Source: Pseudomonas fulva
Lineage (GTDB): Bacteria > Pseudomonadota > Gammaproteobacteria > Pseudomonadales > Pseudomonadaceae
Assembly (NCBI RefSeq): GCF_015680705.1
Contig: NZ_JADNYP010000021.1
Location: forward strand, 1-63,364
Length of the DNA: 63,364 nucleotides
Reading direction: 5' to 3'
Each line of letters begins with the position of its first letter. The first letter of the stretch is position 1. Below the pieces are notes generated by a model. The model saw only the letters and a list, made by a program, of their open reading frames with translations. It made no database searches and was not told where the DNA came from. This document shows, in pieces, positions 55,556 through 63,364 of the stretch. Position numbers and translations under genes: made by a program.

Positions 55556-56409
55556 GAGCTTGCTCCTTGATAGAGGGTGCGAACGGCGGCGGCATCCAGC
55601 TGCGGACAAGCGGTGCCTGCTGCCTGCAGCGTCCGTAGGCGCTCGAGGAACCAGGCGTGTCGCTGGCTGCGCCGAGCCGACGGACGATCGAGCAGCGCCA
55701 GCAGCCGTTCGCGGACCGCCTCGACCTCATCGGCCACGAAGGCGTCCGCCAAGCCGCTGGCATGGCGCTGTTCGCCACCGGTCAGACTCCAGATCAACGG
55801 TCGATCCTTGGCATCGTATTCAGCGATGCCGGCCTCCTGTTCGATGACCTGAGGCCCGTTGAGCCCCAGCCGCGCCTCGCGGGTGACCAGCAGATGGCTG
55901 CACAGCCCGGCGGCGATCGACATCCCGCCAAAACAGCCAACCGCTCCTGCGATCAGGCCGATCACCGGCTGGTAATCGCGCAGCTCGACGATGGCCGACT
56001 GGATCTCGGCGATCGCCGCCAGGCCCAGGTTGGCTTCCTGCAAACGCACACCACCGGTTTCCAGCAACAGCACCGCACAGGTCGGCGTGCCATTGCGGCT
56101 GTCCTCGATGGCCAGTTCCAGGGCCCCGGCGATCTTGGCGGCACCGACCTCGCCCATGCTGCCGCCCTGGAAAGCCCCTTCGATGGCCGCGACCACGGCG
56201 TTGCGGCCATCGAGCGTGCCTTTGGCGATGACCACCCCGTCGTCGGCCTGGGGCACGATGCCCTGGCGTGGCAGCCAGGGCGACATCAGACGCTCGAAGG
56301 GCCCCAGCAGTTCGCGAAAGGAGCCAGGGTCGAGCAGCGCCTGGGCACGTTGGCGGGCGGCGAGCTCGACGAAGCTGCGGCCTTGCAGCAGACGCGTCGT
56401 GTCAGTCAT
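55552..56409 (-). CDS. mdcD: Malonate decarboxylase beta subunit
   Basis: This 285-residue crotonase-fold carboxyltransferase-like subunit has SFRELLGPFERLMSPWLPRQGIVPQADDGVVIAKG, GSMGEVGAAKIAGALELAIED and VLLLETGGVRLQEANLGLAAIAE. It forms the catalytic decarboxylase pair with MdcE. The ATG at 56409 overlaps the end of mdcC. Confidence 0.95.
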   Translation of the reverse strand: MTDTTRLLQGRSFVELAARQRAQALLDPGSFRELLGPFERLMSPWLPRQGIVPQADDGVVIAKGTLDGRNAVVAAIEGAFQGGSMGEVGAAKIAGALELAIEDSRNGTPTCAVLLLETGGVRLQEANLGLAAIAEIQSAIVELRDYQPVIGLIAGAVGCFGGMSIAAGLCSHLLVTREARLGLNGPQVIEQEAGIAEYDAKDRPLIWSLTGGEQRHASGLADAFVADEVEAVRERLLALLDRPSARRSQRHAWFLERLRTLQAAGTACPQLDAAAVRTLYQGASS

Positions 56410-56701
56410 GGGCGATCTCCTCCAGGCCCTGCTCCAGGCGCAGGCGCACCACGCCAGGCGTGGCGCCGAAATCATGGATGTCGATGCGCACGGCTGGCAG
56501 GGCGCGGCCATCGAACAGACGCTCGAACACCTGCGCCCAGCGCGCCGCGCTGCCATTGACCGACGTCAGCACCTGGATGTCCAGCTGGCCAGCGACACCT
56601 GGTTCGATCAGCACTTCCAGGTCTCCGGAGCTGACACAGCCGACCAGGGCCCGCCCACGCCCGACGAGCGCGGCGGGAAATTGAAAGTTGAGGGTTTCCA
56701 T
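56402..56701 (-). CDS. mdcC: Malonate decarboxylase acyl carrier protein (delta)
   Basis: This 99-residue protein matches MdcC/CitD-type carriers (METLNFQFPA, VGCVSSGDLEVLIEP). A serine in VSSGDLEV is where the phosphoribosyl-dephospho-CoA arm is attached. It overlaps mdcB and mdcD. Confidence 0.95.
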   Translation of the reverse strand: METLNFQFPAALVGRGRALVGCVSSGDLEVLIEPGVAGQLDIQVLTSVNGSAARWAQVFERLFDGRALPAVRIDIHDFGATPGVVRLRLEQGLEEIAHD

Positions 56702-57552
56702 CAGTGACTCCCGGCTTTGTCGAGAAACAGGCTGGCGGCCAGCAGATCGGCCGCCCCACCCGGCGAAGCATTCAAGCTGAGCATCTGGCGATCGAGCGCG
56801 CGCAGTGCGCGACGGCCAGCCAGGCTGCCGGCACCGCCCGCGGCGAGGACCAACAGCGCGCCCTGCTGTACCGCCCTGAGCCCTTGCGGCCCGGCGCGCC
56901 AGAGCACGCAGGTATCGTCCAGACCGGCCATGATCGCCAGCAGCGCATCCAGCCGCGCATGGCTTTCGCAAGCCCCGGCTGCCCGGCTGCGCGCCAGCTG
57001 TGGCAGGCCAGCGGCGATCACCGCAGGAAAGCCCAGTTGAGCCTGCTCACGGGCGCCACCGCTGCCATGTCGACGGCGTACCCAGGCGCCGTGGGTATTG
57101 GCCACGGTGCCGGCTGGATCATCGATCAGCGCAATGCGTCCGGCGCGTGAGGCCAGGCTGGCCGGTTCCAGGGGCTCGGCGCGCAGCGCTCGCGCCGCCA
57201 CCAGCAGACCCAAGGCCCAGATCGCGCCACGGTGGGTGTTGACCCCACCCGTGGCCTCGAGCATGGCCGCTTCGCCTTCACGGCCGATACGGCCCAGCGC
57301 GCTGCGTAGCGGCACGCCGATCTCGCCCAGGGACTGGGCCGCGCACGCCATCCGCCAGAAGCATGGCCACAGCGCCAACGCCGAGGCCTGCATCAAGGCC
57401 AGGCTCATGTCACCGTGCGCGCCACTGCCGCGGCGATCCACCAACCCTGGCTTGGGCGACAGGTCGGCTTCGTCGATCAGCGCCTCGACGGCCAGGTCGG
57501 CCAGCCGGTCCGGCAACGGAAGAGCCTCAATGCCATGATCGAGCGCGTTCAT
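56701..57552 (-). CDS. mdcB: Triphosphoribosyl-dephospho-CoA synthase MdcB
   Basis: This 283-residue CitG-family enzyme has VEALIDEADLSPKPGLVDRRGSGAHGDMSLALMQASA, GGVNTHRGAIWALGLLVAA and AGLDDTCVLWRAGP. It makes the ACP prosthetic-group precursor from ATP and dephospho-CoA. TGATG overlaps couple it to mdcA and mdcC. Confidence 0.95.
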   Translation of the reverse strand: MNALDHGIEALPLPDRLADLAVEALIDEADLSPKPGLVDRRGSGAHGDMSLALMQASALALWPCFWRMACAAQSLGEIGVPLRSALGRIGREGEAAMLEATGGVNTHRGAIWALGLLVAARALRAEPLEPASLASRAGRIALIDDPAGTVANTHGAWVRRRHGSGGAREQAQLGFPAVIAAGLPQLARSRAAGACESHARLDALLAIMAGLDDTCVLWRAGPQGLRAVQQGALLVLAAGGAGSLAGRRALRALDRQMLSLNASPGGAADLLAASLFLDKAGSH

Positions 57553-59213
57553 CACCAGCTCCTGAAGCGCGCGGGCGGCTCGTACAACCCGCCCGACCAT
57601 TGCACCAGATCGGCGATGCTGCGGGCGGCCAGCAGCTCGCGGCTGGCATCGGTGCGGCGAATGCCCAGGTCTTCGGGCAAGGCCACCAGCCCTTCCTGGC
57701 GCAGGCGCAGGGTAGCCCTGGGATCATGACGCAGACCGATCGCGGTGACGCCGGCGACCGCGGCGATCATCTGCCGACGCTCCTCCAGGCTACGCGCCTT
57801 GTACAGGTAGGCGATGCCTTCCTCGGTCAGCAGGTGGGTGACGTCATCGCCATAGATCATTATCGGTGCCAGCGGCATGCCGGTCTTGCGCGCCACGTCG
57901 ACGGCGTCGAGCGACTCGACGAAGGTCGGCTTGCCGCCCTCCTGGTAGGTCTCGACCATCTGCACCACCAGCTTGCGGCCACGCTCGAGCAGCGTCTCGG
58001 GCACGGTCATGTCCAGCCAGGCTGGCGTGGCATGCCGGCGCCCACGCGGATCATGGCCCATGTTCGGCGCGCCACCGAAGCCGGCCAGCCGGCCTCGAGT
58101 GACGGTCGAGGAGTGACCATCGCCGTCCACCTGCAAGGTCGCGCCGATGAACAGGTCCACGGCATACTGGCCGGCCAGCTGACACATCATGCGATTGGAG
58201 CGCAGGGAGCCGTCGCGACCGGTGAAGAACACATCCGGGCGCTGAGCGATATAGTTCTCCATGCCCAGTTCGGTGCCGAAGCAGTGCACGCTCTGCACCC
58301 AGCCGGTCTCGATGGCCGGGATCAGCGTCGGATGCGGATTGAGCGTCCAGTTGCGGCAGATCCGCCCCTTGAGCCCCAGCGACTGGCCGTAGGTCGGCAG
58401 GATCAGCTCGATGGCCGCGGTATTGAAACCGATCCCATGATTGAGCGATTGCACCTGGTGGCGCTCGTAGATGCCACGGATGGCCATCATCGCCATCAAC
58501 ACGTGGACCGGCTTGATATGCCGTGGATCGCGCGTGAACAGCGGCTCAATGTAGAAGGGCTGGTCAGCCACCACCACGAAATCGACCCAGCTGGCGGGTA
58601 TGTCCACCCGAGGCAGGTCGTCGCAACGCTCCACCAGCTGGTTGACCTGGGCGATGACGATACCGTCGCTGAACGCCGCGGGCTCCACCAGCGCCGGGGT
58701 ATCCTCGGTGCTCGGCCCGGTGTAGAGATTGCCGTCGCGGTCGGCCATGAAACCGGCCACCAGGGTGACGTTGGGGATCAGGTCCACCAACAGGCGCGAA
58801 TAGAGCTCGATATAGGTGTGGATGGCCCCGACTTCCAGCAGCCCATCCTCGAGCAGTTGCCCGATACGCAGGCTCTGGGGGCCGGCAAAGGAGAAATCGA
58901 GCTTGCGCGCGATGCCACGCTCGAACAGGTCCAGGTGCTCGCTGCGGCTGACGCTGGGCATGATCATGTGCAGGTCATGCAGCACGCCTGCGTCGACCTT
59001 GGCCAGCGCGCGTGAGAGGAAGTCCGCCTGCTTCTGGTTGTTGCCTTCGAGCACCACCCGGTCGCCTGGCGCGATGAGCAGTTCCAGGGCTTCGACGATC
59101 CGCTCGGTAGGCAGCACCGCGCCATCGGCGAGGTGGCGAACCCGGTCGAGACGGCGCTGCTTCTCGGCGCGCCGCCGTGACCACTGCGGCGGTGGGGAGG
59201 TCAATGCGGTCAT
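57552..59213 (-). CDS. mdcA: Malonate decarboxylase alpha subunit
   Basis: This 553-residue CoA-transferase-like subunit starts the operon. Motifs include VVLEGNNQKQADFLSRALAKVD, HMIMPSVSRSEHLDLFERGIARKLDFSFAGPQSLRIGQL and HDPRGRRHATPAWLDMT. It moves malonyl to the ACP and releases acetate. The operon mdcABCDEGH-madLM runs without gaps beyond about 60 bases. Confidence 0.97.
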   Translation of the reverse strand: MTALTSPPPQWSRRRAEKQRRLDRVRHLADGAVLPTERIVEALELLIAPGDRVVLEGNNQKQADFLSRALAKVDAGVLHDLHMIMPSVSRSEHLDLFERGIARKLDFSFAGPQSLRIGQLLEDGLLEVGAIHTYIELYSRLLVDLIPNVTLVAGFMADRDGNLYTGPSTEDTPALVEPAAFSDGIVIAQVNQLVERCDDLPRVDIPASWVDFVVVADQPFYIEPLFTRDPRHIKPVHVLMAMMAIRGIYERHQVQSLNHGIGFNTAAIELILPTYGQSLGLKGRICRNWTLNPHPTLIPAIETGWVQSVHCFGTELGMENYIAQRPDVFFTGRDGSLRSNRMMCQLAGQYAVDLFIGATLQVDGDGHSSTVTRGRLAGFGGAPNMGHDPRGRRHATPAWLDMTVPETLLERGRKLVVQMVETYQEGGKPTFVESLDAVDVARKTGMPLAPIMIYGDDVTHLLTEEGIAYLYKARSLEERRQMIAAVAGVTAIGLRHDPRATLRLRQEGLVALPEDLGIRRTDASRELLAARSIADLVQWSGGLYEPPARFRSW

Positions 59214-59295
59214 TCGGTGACTCCACGTTCGGGCTGTCGTGGACTCACCTTAGGTCCGTGCTGCAAGGTCATCAATCAAGCAGCCTGCTCCATCG

Positions 59296-59310
59296 TTACG
59301 CTCAGGGTAA
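59296..59310. promoter_or_regulatory. LysR-type box (TTAC-N7-GTAA) upstream of mdcA
   Basis: A dyad TTAC/GTAA with 7-base spacing lies 83 bases before the mdcA start, in the region divergent to the GGDEF gene. It fits the T-N11-A rule for LysR regulators and is a candidate MdcR site. Confidence 0.4.
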
Positions 59311-59499
59311 TGAAGCGGCAAGCGGCATGCTGAACGTGTCGGTCTTGCCAACGATGACCGCCTTGAAGCTGGAGTCGCTTGCACAGGCGACTCGGTGCGC
59401 TTTCGCTTGCGGCTCGAGACGATGGGTAACGCTGCGAAAATCCGCTGCGAAGGCATACAATCAGCACTCTTTCCCCATGCTCCCACAGGCCAGGCCGTC

Positions 59500-60672
59500 A
59501 TGGCGCTCGATCCACCCACGATGTTGATGATGACGGTCGCCCTGGCCGCCGCGGCGGCCCTGTACCTGGCGATCGAATGGGGCACCGTGCGCGAACGCTC
59601 GCTGCTGTACTGGAGCGCCGGTTTCGCCACCATCACGGTGGGCTGCATCCTGTCGCTGCTGCGCGGCAGCGGTTGGCTGCTGGTCGGCATCTGGTTCGCC
59701 AACGGCCTGCTGGTGACGGCCCACTGGCTGTTCCTGCTGGGCGTGGCGCGCTTTACCGAGGCGCGCCTGTCACGGGCCTGGTACTTGGTCTTCGTCGCCT
59801 GGCTGCTGATGTTGCTGCTGCCGAACGAGCAGCACTGGTCGAAGATCATGCTGCTGGTCAACTCGCTGCTGGTCGCCCTGCTTTCGCTGCGGGCCAGCTT
59901 CCTGCTCCGACCCCATGGCCGATCGCTGAGCATCGGAGCGGTACAGTTGCGCTACGTGCTGCTATTGCATGGCTGTTTCTACCTGGCCAAGGCTGCTATC
60001 GCCGTCACGCCTGGCAGCCTGATCGACCTGGCGGCGTTTCGCGGCGCGATCATCCAGGTTTCACTGGTCGAGGGGGTCATGGCCATCATGCTCATCGCCC
60101 TGTCGATGACCGGAACCGAACGTTACCGGCGGGAAAAGCACATTGCCCGGCTGGCCGCGCGCGATCCACTGACGGCGCTCTACAACCGTCGCGCGCTGGA
60201 AATGCGGGCGCCGCGCCTGCTCGAGGACGTCTCGCCCGCGCGACCGGGAGCGCTGCTGCTGATCGACATCGACAACTTCAAGCTGGTCAACGACCTGCAT
60301 GGCCATACGGCCGGCGATCGGCTGCTGGTGGCGCTCAGCGAGATGATCCGCTCGCTGGTCCCGCAGGGCGCGCTGCCGGCCCGACTGGGCGGCGACGAAT
60401 TCGTCATCCTGCTGGCCGACGCCTCGGGCGAGCGAGTCATGGCTTTGGGCAGCCTGCTGCGCACGCGCTTCCAGGACACCGCTTCGCGGGCCTTCGACAC
60501 GCCGGAGCCGGTGACACTGAGCATCGGCGCGACCCTCTTCGACCGCCCGCCAGCAAGCCTGACTGCCTTGATCGAGCAAGGCGACATCGCGCTCTATCAG
60601 TCCAAGCGCAGCGGCCGGAACAGTATCCGCCTGATCGATCGCACCTGGCGGGCAGGTGCCCTGCCCACCTGA
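59500..60672 (+). CDS. Membrane-bound diguanylate cyclase (GGDEF)
   Basis: The ATG at 59500 gives 390 residues. Five to six membrane helices in the first 190 residues are followed by a GGDEF domain: ARDPLTALYNRRALEMR, IDIDNFKLVNDLHGHTAGDRLL and an intact ARLGGDEFVIL. The RxxD inhibitory site five residues before GGDEF is absent. It probably makes c-di-GMP without product feedback through that site. Signal unknown. Confidence 0.92.
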   Translation: MALDPPTMLMMTVALAAAAALYLAIEWGTVRERSLLYWSAGFATITVGCILSLLRGSGWLLVGIWFANGLLVTAHWLFLLGVARFTEARLSRAWYLVFVAWLLMLLLPNEQHWSKIMLLVNSLLVALLSLRASFLLRPHGRSLSIGAVQLRYVLLLHGCFYLAKAAIAVTPGSLIDLAAFRGAIIQVSLVEGVMAIMLIALSMTGTERYRREKHIARLAARDPLTALYNRRALEMRAPRLLEDVSPARPGALLLIDIDNFKLVNDLHGHTAGDRLLVALSEMIRSLVPQGALPARLGGDEFVILLADASGERVMALGSLLRTRFQDTASRAFDTPEPVTLSIGATLFDRPPASLTALIEQGDIALYQSKRSGRNSIRLIDRTWRAGALPT

Positions 60673-60767
60673 AGGCTCGCCTCGGCCAGCAGGCGACAAA
60701 CAGTTCGAACCTTTCTTGGCAGCCAAGCTCGTAATTTTTAGATACAACTCGAGGGGAGCACGGTTCG

Positions 60768-63122
60768 ATGCGGCTGATCCATCCACATGCGCGTTTTCGT
60801 CCGTATACGTCCGCCTCGGGCGGCTGGGGGTCGGCCCATTCGGTCATGCGCGTGCTCTGGCACGAACAGGCGCTGCGCAAGGGCCCGGCCGCCCTGCTCA
60901 AGCAGAACAAGCCCAAGGGGTTCGCCTGTGTCAGCTGTGCCTGGGCCAAGCCAGGCAATCCGCATGCGCTTGAGTTCTGCGAGAATGGCGCCAAGGCCAC
61001 CGCATGGGAGCTGACCGCGGCACGGACCGGGCCGGAGTTCTTCGAGCGCCATACCTTGAGCGAACTGCGGTCGTGGAGCGACTACGCGCTCGAGCAGCAC
61101 GGGCGCCTGACCCATCCGCTGCGCTACGACCCGGCCAGCGATCGCTATCGCCCGGTGTCATGGGAGCAGGCTTTCGCCGGCATCGGCGCCCGCTTGCGCG
61201 CGCTCGCGCCTGACCAGGTAGTCTTCTACGCCTCTGGCCGCGCCTCGCTGGAAGCCTCGTTCATGTACCAGCTGCTGGCACGCGCCTACGGCACCAACAA
61301 CCTGCCCGACAGTTCCAACATGTGCCATGAAAGCACCTCGGTGGGCCTGCAGGAGAGCATCGGCGTGCCGGTGGGGACCGTGACCCTGGAAGACTTCGAG
61401 CACACCGATTGCATCTTTTTCTTCGGCCAGAACGTTGGCAGCAACAGCCCACGCATGCTGCATCCACTCCAGGAGGCACGCAAGCGCAAGGTGCCGATCA
61501 TCACCTTCAACCCGTTGCGTGAACGCGGCCTGGAGCGCTTCGTCAACCCACAGTCGCCGAGCGAAATGCTTGGGCCTGGCTCCACGGTCATCAGCACCCA
61601 GTATCATCAGGTGGCCATTGGCGGCGATACCGCCGCGGTAATGGGCATCGCCAAGGCGTTGCTGGCAATGGATCGTCAGGCCAGTGTCCAAGGCCAGGCG
61701 CCGGTTCTGGACCATGCCTTCATCGCCGAGCACACCGAAGGCTTCGGGGCCTTCGCCACGGCGGTCGAAAGCCGCTCCTGGGCGCAGCTGGAAAGCCGCT
61801 CCGGCCTGAGCCGCAGCGCCTTGGAGGCCGCCGCGACGGTCTACGCCCGCAGCCAGCGGGTAATGGTCATCTATGGCATGGGCATGACCCAGCATCGCCA
61901 TGGCGTGGAAAACGTGCAGATGCTGGTCAACCTGTTGCTCATGCGCGGCAACATCGGCAAGCGTGGCGCCGGCATCTGTCCGGTCCGGGGACACTCCAAT
62001 GTCCAGGGCCAGCGCACGGTCGGCATCACCGAGGACCCGGGCAAGGTGCCCAAGGACCGGATCGAGCGACTGTTCGGCTTCAAGGTTCCGGAACACAAGG
62101 GCATGAGCACTGTCGATGCCTGCCAGGGCATCGTCGAAGGCCGGGTAAAAGGTTTCGTCGGCCTGGGAGGCAACTTCCTGCGCGCCGTGCCGGACACCGC
62201 TCGCATGGAGCCGGCCTGGTCCGGCCTGCAGCTGAACGTGCAGGTGGCCACCAAGCTCAACCGCACTCACCTGGTGCCTGGCCGGAAGGGCTGGCTGCTG
62301 CCATGCCTGGGACGGATCGAGATCGACCGCCAGGATGGGCAGCAGCAGACCCATACCACCGAAGACAGCACCGGCTGCATCCGCGCCTGGCAGGGCACGG
62401 CCGAGCCGGCCAGCGAGCACCTGCTGTCGGAACCGGCGATCATCGCCGGGCTGGCGCAGGCGGCGCTCGATCCACCGATCGGCGTGCCATGGCAGGCCTG
62501 GCGACGCGACTATGCCCTGATCCGCAAGGCCATCGCCGAGGTGTACCCGCACATCTTCCATGACATGGAGACGCGCATGTGGGAACCGGGCGGGTTCCAT
62601 CGCCCGCTCGGCGCTGCCCGGCGCCAATGGGCGACCGACTCGGGCAGGGCGCAGTTCTGCTCGCCGAGCGATCTCGACGAGGACGACGATGTCTCGCCCG
62701 AGCGTGGGCGGCGCGACGTCCTGCAGCTGATGACGCTACGCAGCAACGACCAGTTCAACACCACGGTGTATGGTTATGACGATCGCTTCCGGGGCGTGCA
62801 CGGCACCCGCAGCGTGGTATTGCTCAATCGCAACGACATTGTCCGGCTGGGCTTCACGCCTGGGGACTGGGTGACCTTGCGCACGGCGATCGAGCCCGAG
62901 GTGCGCCGCGAAGCGGGGCCGTTCCAGATCATCGCCTACGATATTCCCGAAGGCTGCGCGGCCTCCTACTACCCGGAGTGCAACCCGCTGATTCCGCTCT
63001 GGCACCACGCAGAGCGCAGCAAGGTGCCAGCAGCGAAGTCGGTGCCGATCAACCTGCTGCGCGCGGCGCCCGGCCAGGCGGACCTGGAGCATGCGCTCCC
63101 TGAGCAAGATCAGGTCACCTGA
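60768..63122 (+). CDS. YdeP/FdhF-family molybdopterin oxidoreductase
   Basis: This 784-residue protein starts after a GAGGGGAGC-type box. The N-terminal cysteines (FACVSCAWAKPG...FCENGAK) may hold an Fe-S cluster. The molybdopterin domain shows SSNMCHESTSVGLQESIGV, FFFGQNVGSNSPRMLHPL, MVIYGMGMTQHRHGVENVQMLVNLLLMRGNIGKRGAGICPVRGHSNVQG and a C-terminal dinucleotide-binding domain (LRSNDQFNTTVYGYDDRFRGV). E. coli YdeP is linked to acid resistance; the substrate is unknown. No accessory subunits are nearby. Confidence 0.92.
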   Translation: MRLIHPHARFRPYTSASGGWGSAHSVMRVLWHEQALRKGPAALLKQNKPKGFACVSCAWAKPGNPHALEFCENGAKATAWELTAARTGPEFFERHTLSELRSWSDYALEQHGRLTHPLRYDPASDRYRPVSWEQAFAGIGARLRALAPDQVVFYASGRASLEASFMYQLLARAYGTNNLPDSSNMCHESTSVGLQESIGVPVGTVTLEDFEHTDCIFFFGQNVGSNSPRMLHPLQEARKRKVPIITFNPLRERGLERFVNPQSPSEMLGPGSTVISTQYHQVAIGGDTAAVMGIAKALLAMDRQASVQGQAPVLDHAFIAEHTEGFGAFATAVESRSWAQLESRSGLSRSALEAAATVYARSQRVMVIYGMGMTQHRHGVENVQMLVNLLLMRGNIGKRGAGICPVRGHSNVQGQRTVGITEDPGKVPKDRIERLFGFKVPEHKGMSTVDACQGIVEGRVKGFVGLGGNFLRAVPDTARMEPAWSGLQLNVQVATKLNRTHLVPGRKGWLLPCLGRIEIDRQDGQQQTHTTEDSTGCIRAWQGTAEPASEHLLSEPAIIAGLAQAALDPPIGVPWQAWRRDYALIRKAIAEVYPHIFHDMETRMWEPGGFHRPLGAARRQWATDSGRAQFCSPSDLDEDDDVSPERGRRDVLQLMTLRSNDQFNTTVYGYDDRFRGVHGTRSVVLLNRNDIVRLGFTPGDWVTLRTAIEPEVRREAGPFQIIAYDIPEGCAASYYPECNPLIPLWHHAERSKVPAAKSVPINLLRAAPGQADLEHALPEQDQVT

Positions 63123-63151
63123 GCGCAGCCAAGCGCGCGTTGGCGGTTCGC

Positions 63152-63364
63152 TCAGGCCTGGCGTCGGGCGCTGGCGATCATCGCCAGGACCAGTAGCACC
63201 GCCAGCAAGGCGATCCCGGTCGCCAGCAGGCCAAGCACTTCCAGCCCCCACTGGCGTATGCCCAGCCCACCGATGATCGCTCCCAGCCCGATCCCGGCGT
63301 TTGGCGGCGCAATGTTGAGCGGGGCGGCCCACGGCAGGGCCCGGGCCCCGGGCGGGCTGGCCCG
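63152..63364 (-). CDS. MFS transporter, C-terminal part (cut by window edge)
   Basis: The minus-strand frame is open from the right edge to a TGA at 63152-63154 and encodes 70 residues. PLNIAPPNAGIGLGAIIGGLGI followed by a final membrane helix (VLGLLATGIALLAVLLVLAMI) is typical of the last two helices of drug/sugar efflux MFS proteins. Confidence 0.75.
   Translation of the reverse strand, partial: RASPPGARALPWAAPLNIAPPNAGIGLGAIIGGLGIRQWGLEVLGLLATGIALLAVLLVLAMIASARRQA

Overview
This window is a high-GC chromosomal segment of a Pseudomonas, most likely of the P. putida group. That placement is inference. It rests on gene content (complete mdcABCDEGHLMR malonate operon, NAGGN osmoprotectant operon, yjcH-actP, CsrA/Rsm paralogue, RocSAR/BvgS-type regulators), on the tRNA-Glu/tRNA-Gly array, and on intergenic hairpin repeats of the kind common in these genomes. 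No database search was possible.

Layout. 1-8.8 kb is an accessory stretch: an RHS/TcC-like toxin gene cut by the left edge, an isolated FimD-type usher with a two-domain fimbrial adhesin, a small peptide gene with a microcin V-like double-glycine leader that appears to carry a one-base frameshift, and a decayed P4-type integrase. The integrase lies just beyond an array of five tRNA genes (2 Glu, 3 Gly; 9.0-9.6 kb) behind one strong promoter. 9.8-16.8 kb holds housekeeping and accessory metabolism genes: a coiled-coil membrane protein, an AraC regulator with an EamA exporter, a SelW-like protein, a MarR regulator, RecQ, a YecA-family protein and a DUF454 protein. 16.9-21.7 kb is the three-gene NAGGN operon, followed by small genes (UPF0270, a CsrA paralogue, a DUF3309 protein).

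22.8-33.6 kb, all on the minus strand, is a complete CS1/cable-type (alternate chaperone-usher) pilus locus: pilin, usher, CblD-like tip protein and chaperone. A three-gene phosphorelay follows directly: a BvgA/RocA-like response regulator, a BvgS/RocS-like hybrid kinase and a receiver-EAL protein whose EAL domain looks catalytically dead. Two palindromes with a GAAATTTC core lie before the pilin gene and before the chaperone gene, and may be the regulator's operators.

33.8-45.9 kb holds acetate uptake (yjcH-actP), a betaine-type binding protein, a GH17 glucosyltransferase whose 3' end is made from a REP-like repeat, an alpha/beta hydrolase coupled to mlaA, a CurA-type reductase, a beta-barrel protein, a MITE-like element, a KGG stress protein, a DUF421 protein and a CinA-type amidase. 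46.0-50.9 kb is a sugar locus (galE, glycosyltransferase, UDP-galactopyranose mutase, a clan-A glycoside hydrolase) that points to a galactofuranose-containing glycan. 51.0-59.2 kb is the malonate decarboxylase system with its LysR regulator and MadLM transporter. The right end carries a diguanylate cyclase, a YdeP/FdhF-like molybdopterin oxidoreductase and the C-terminus of an MFS transporter.

The points most worth following are the microcin-like gene in an integrase-bearing scar, the regulated CS1-type pilus, the galactofuranose cluster and the 157-bp inverted-repeat element.
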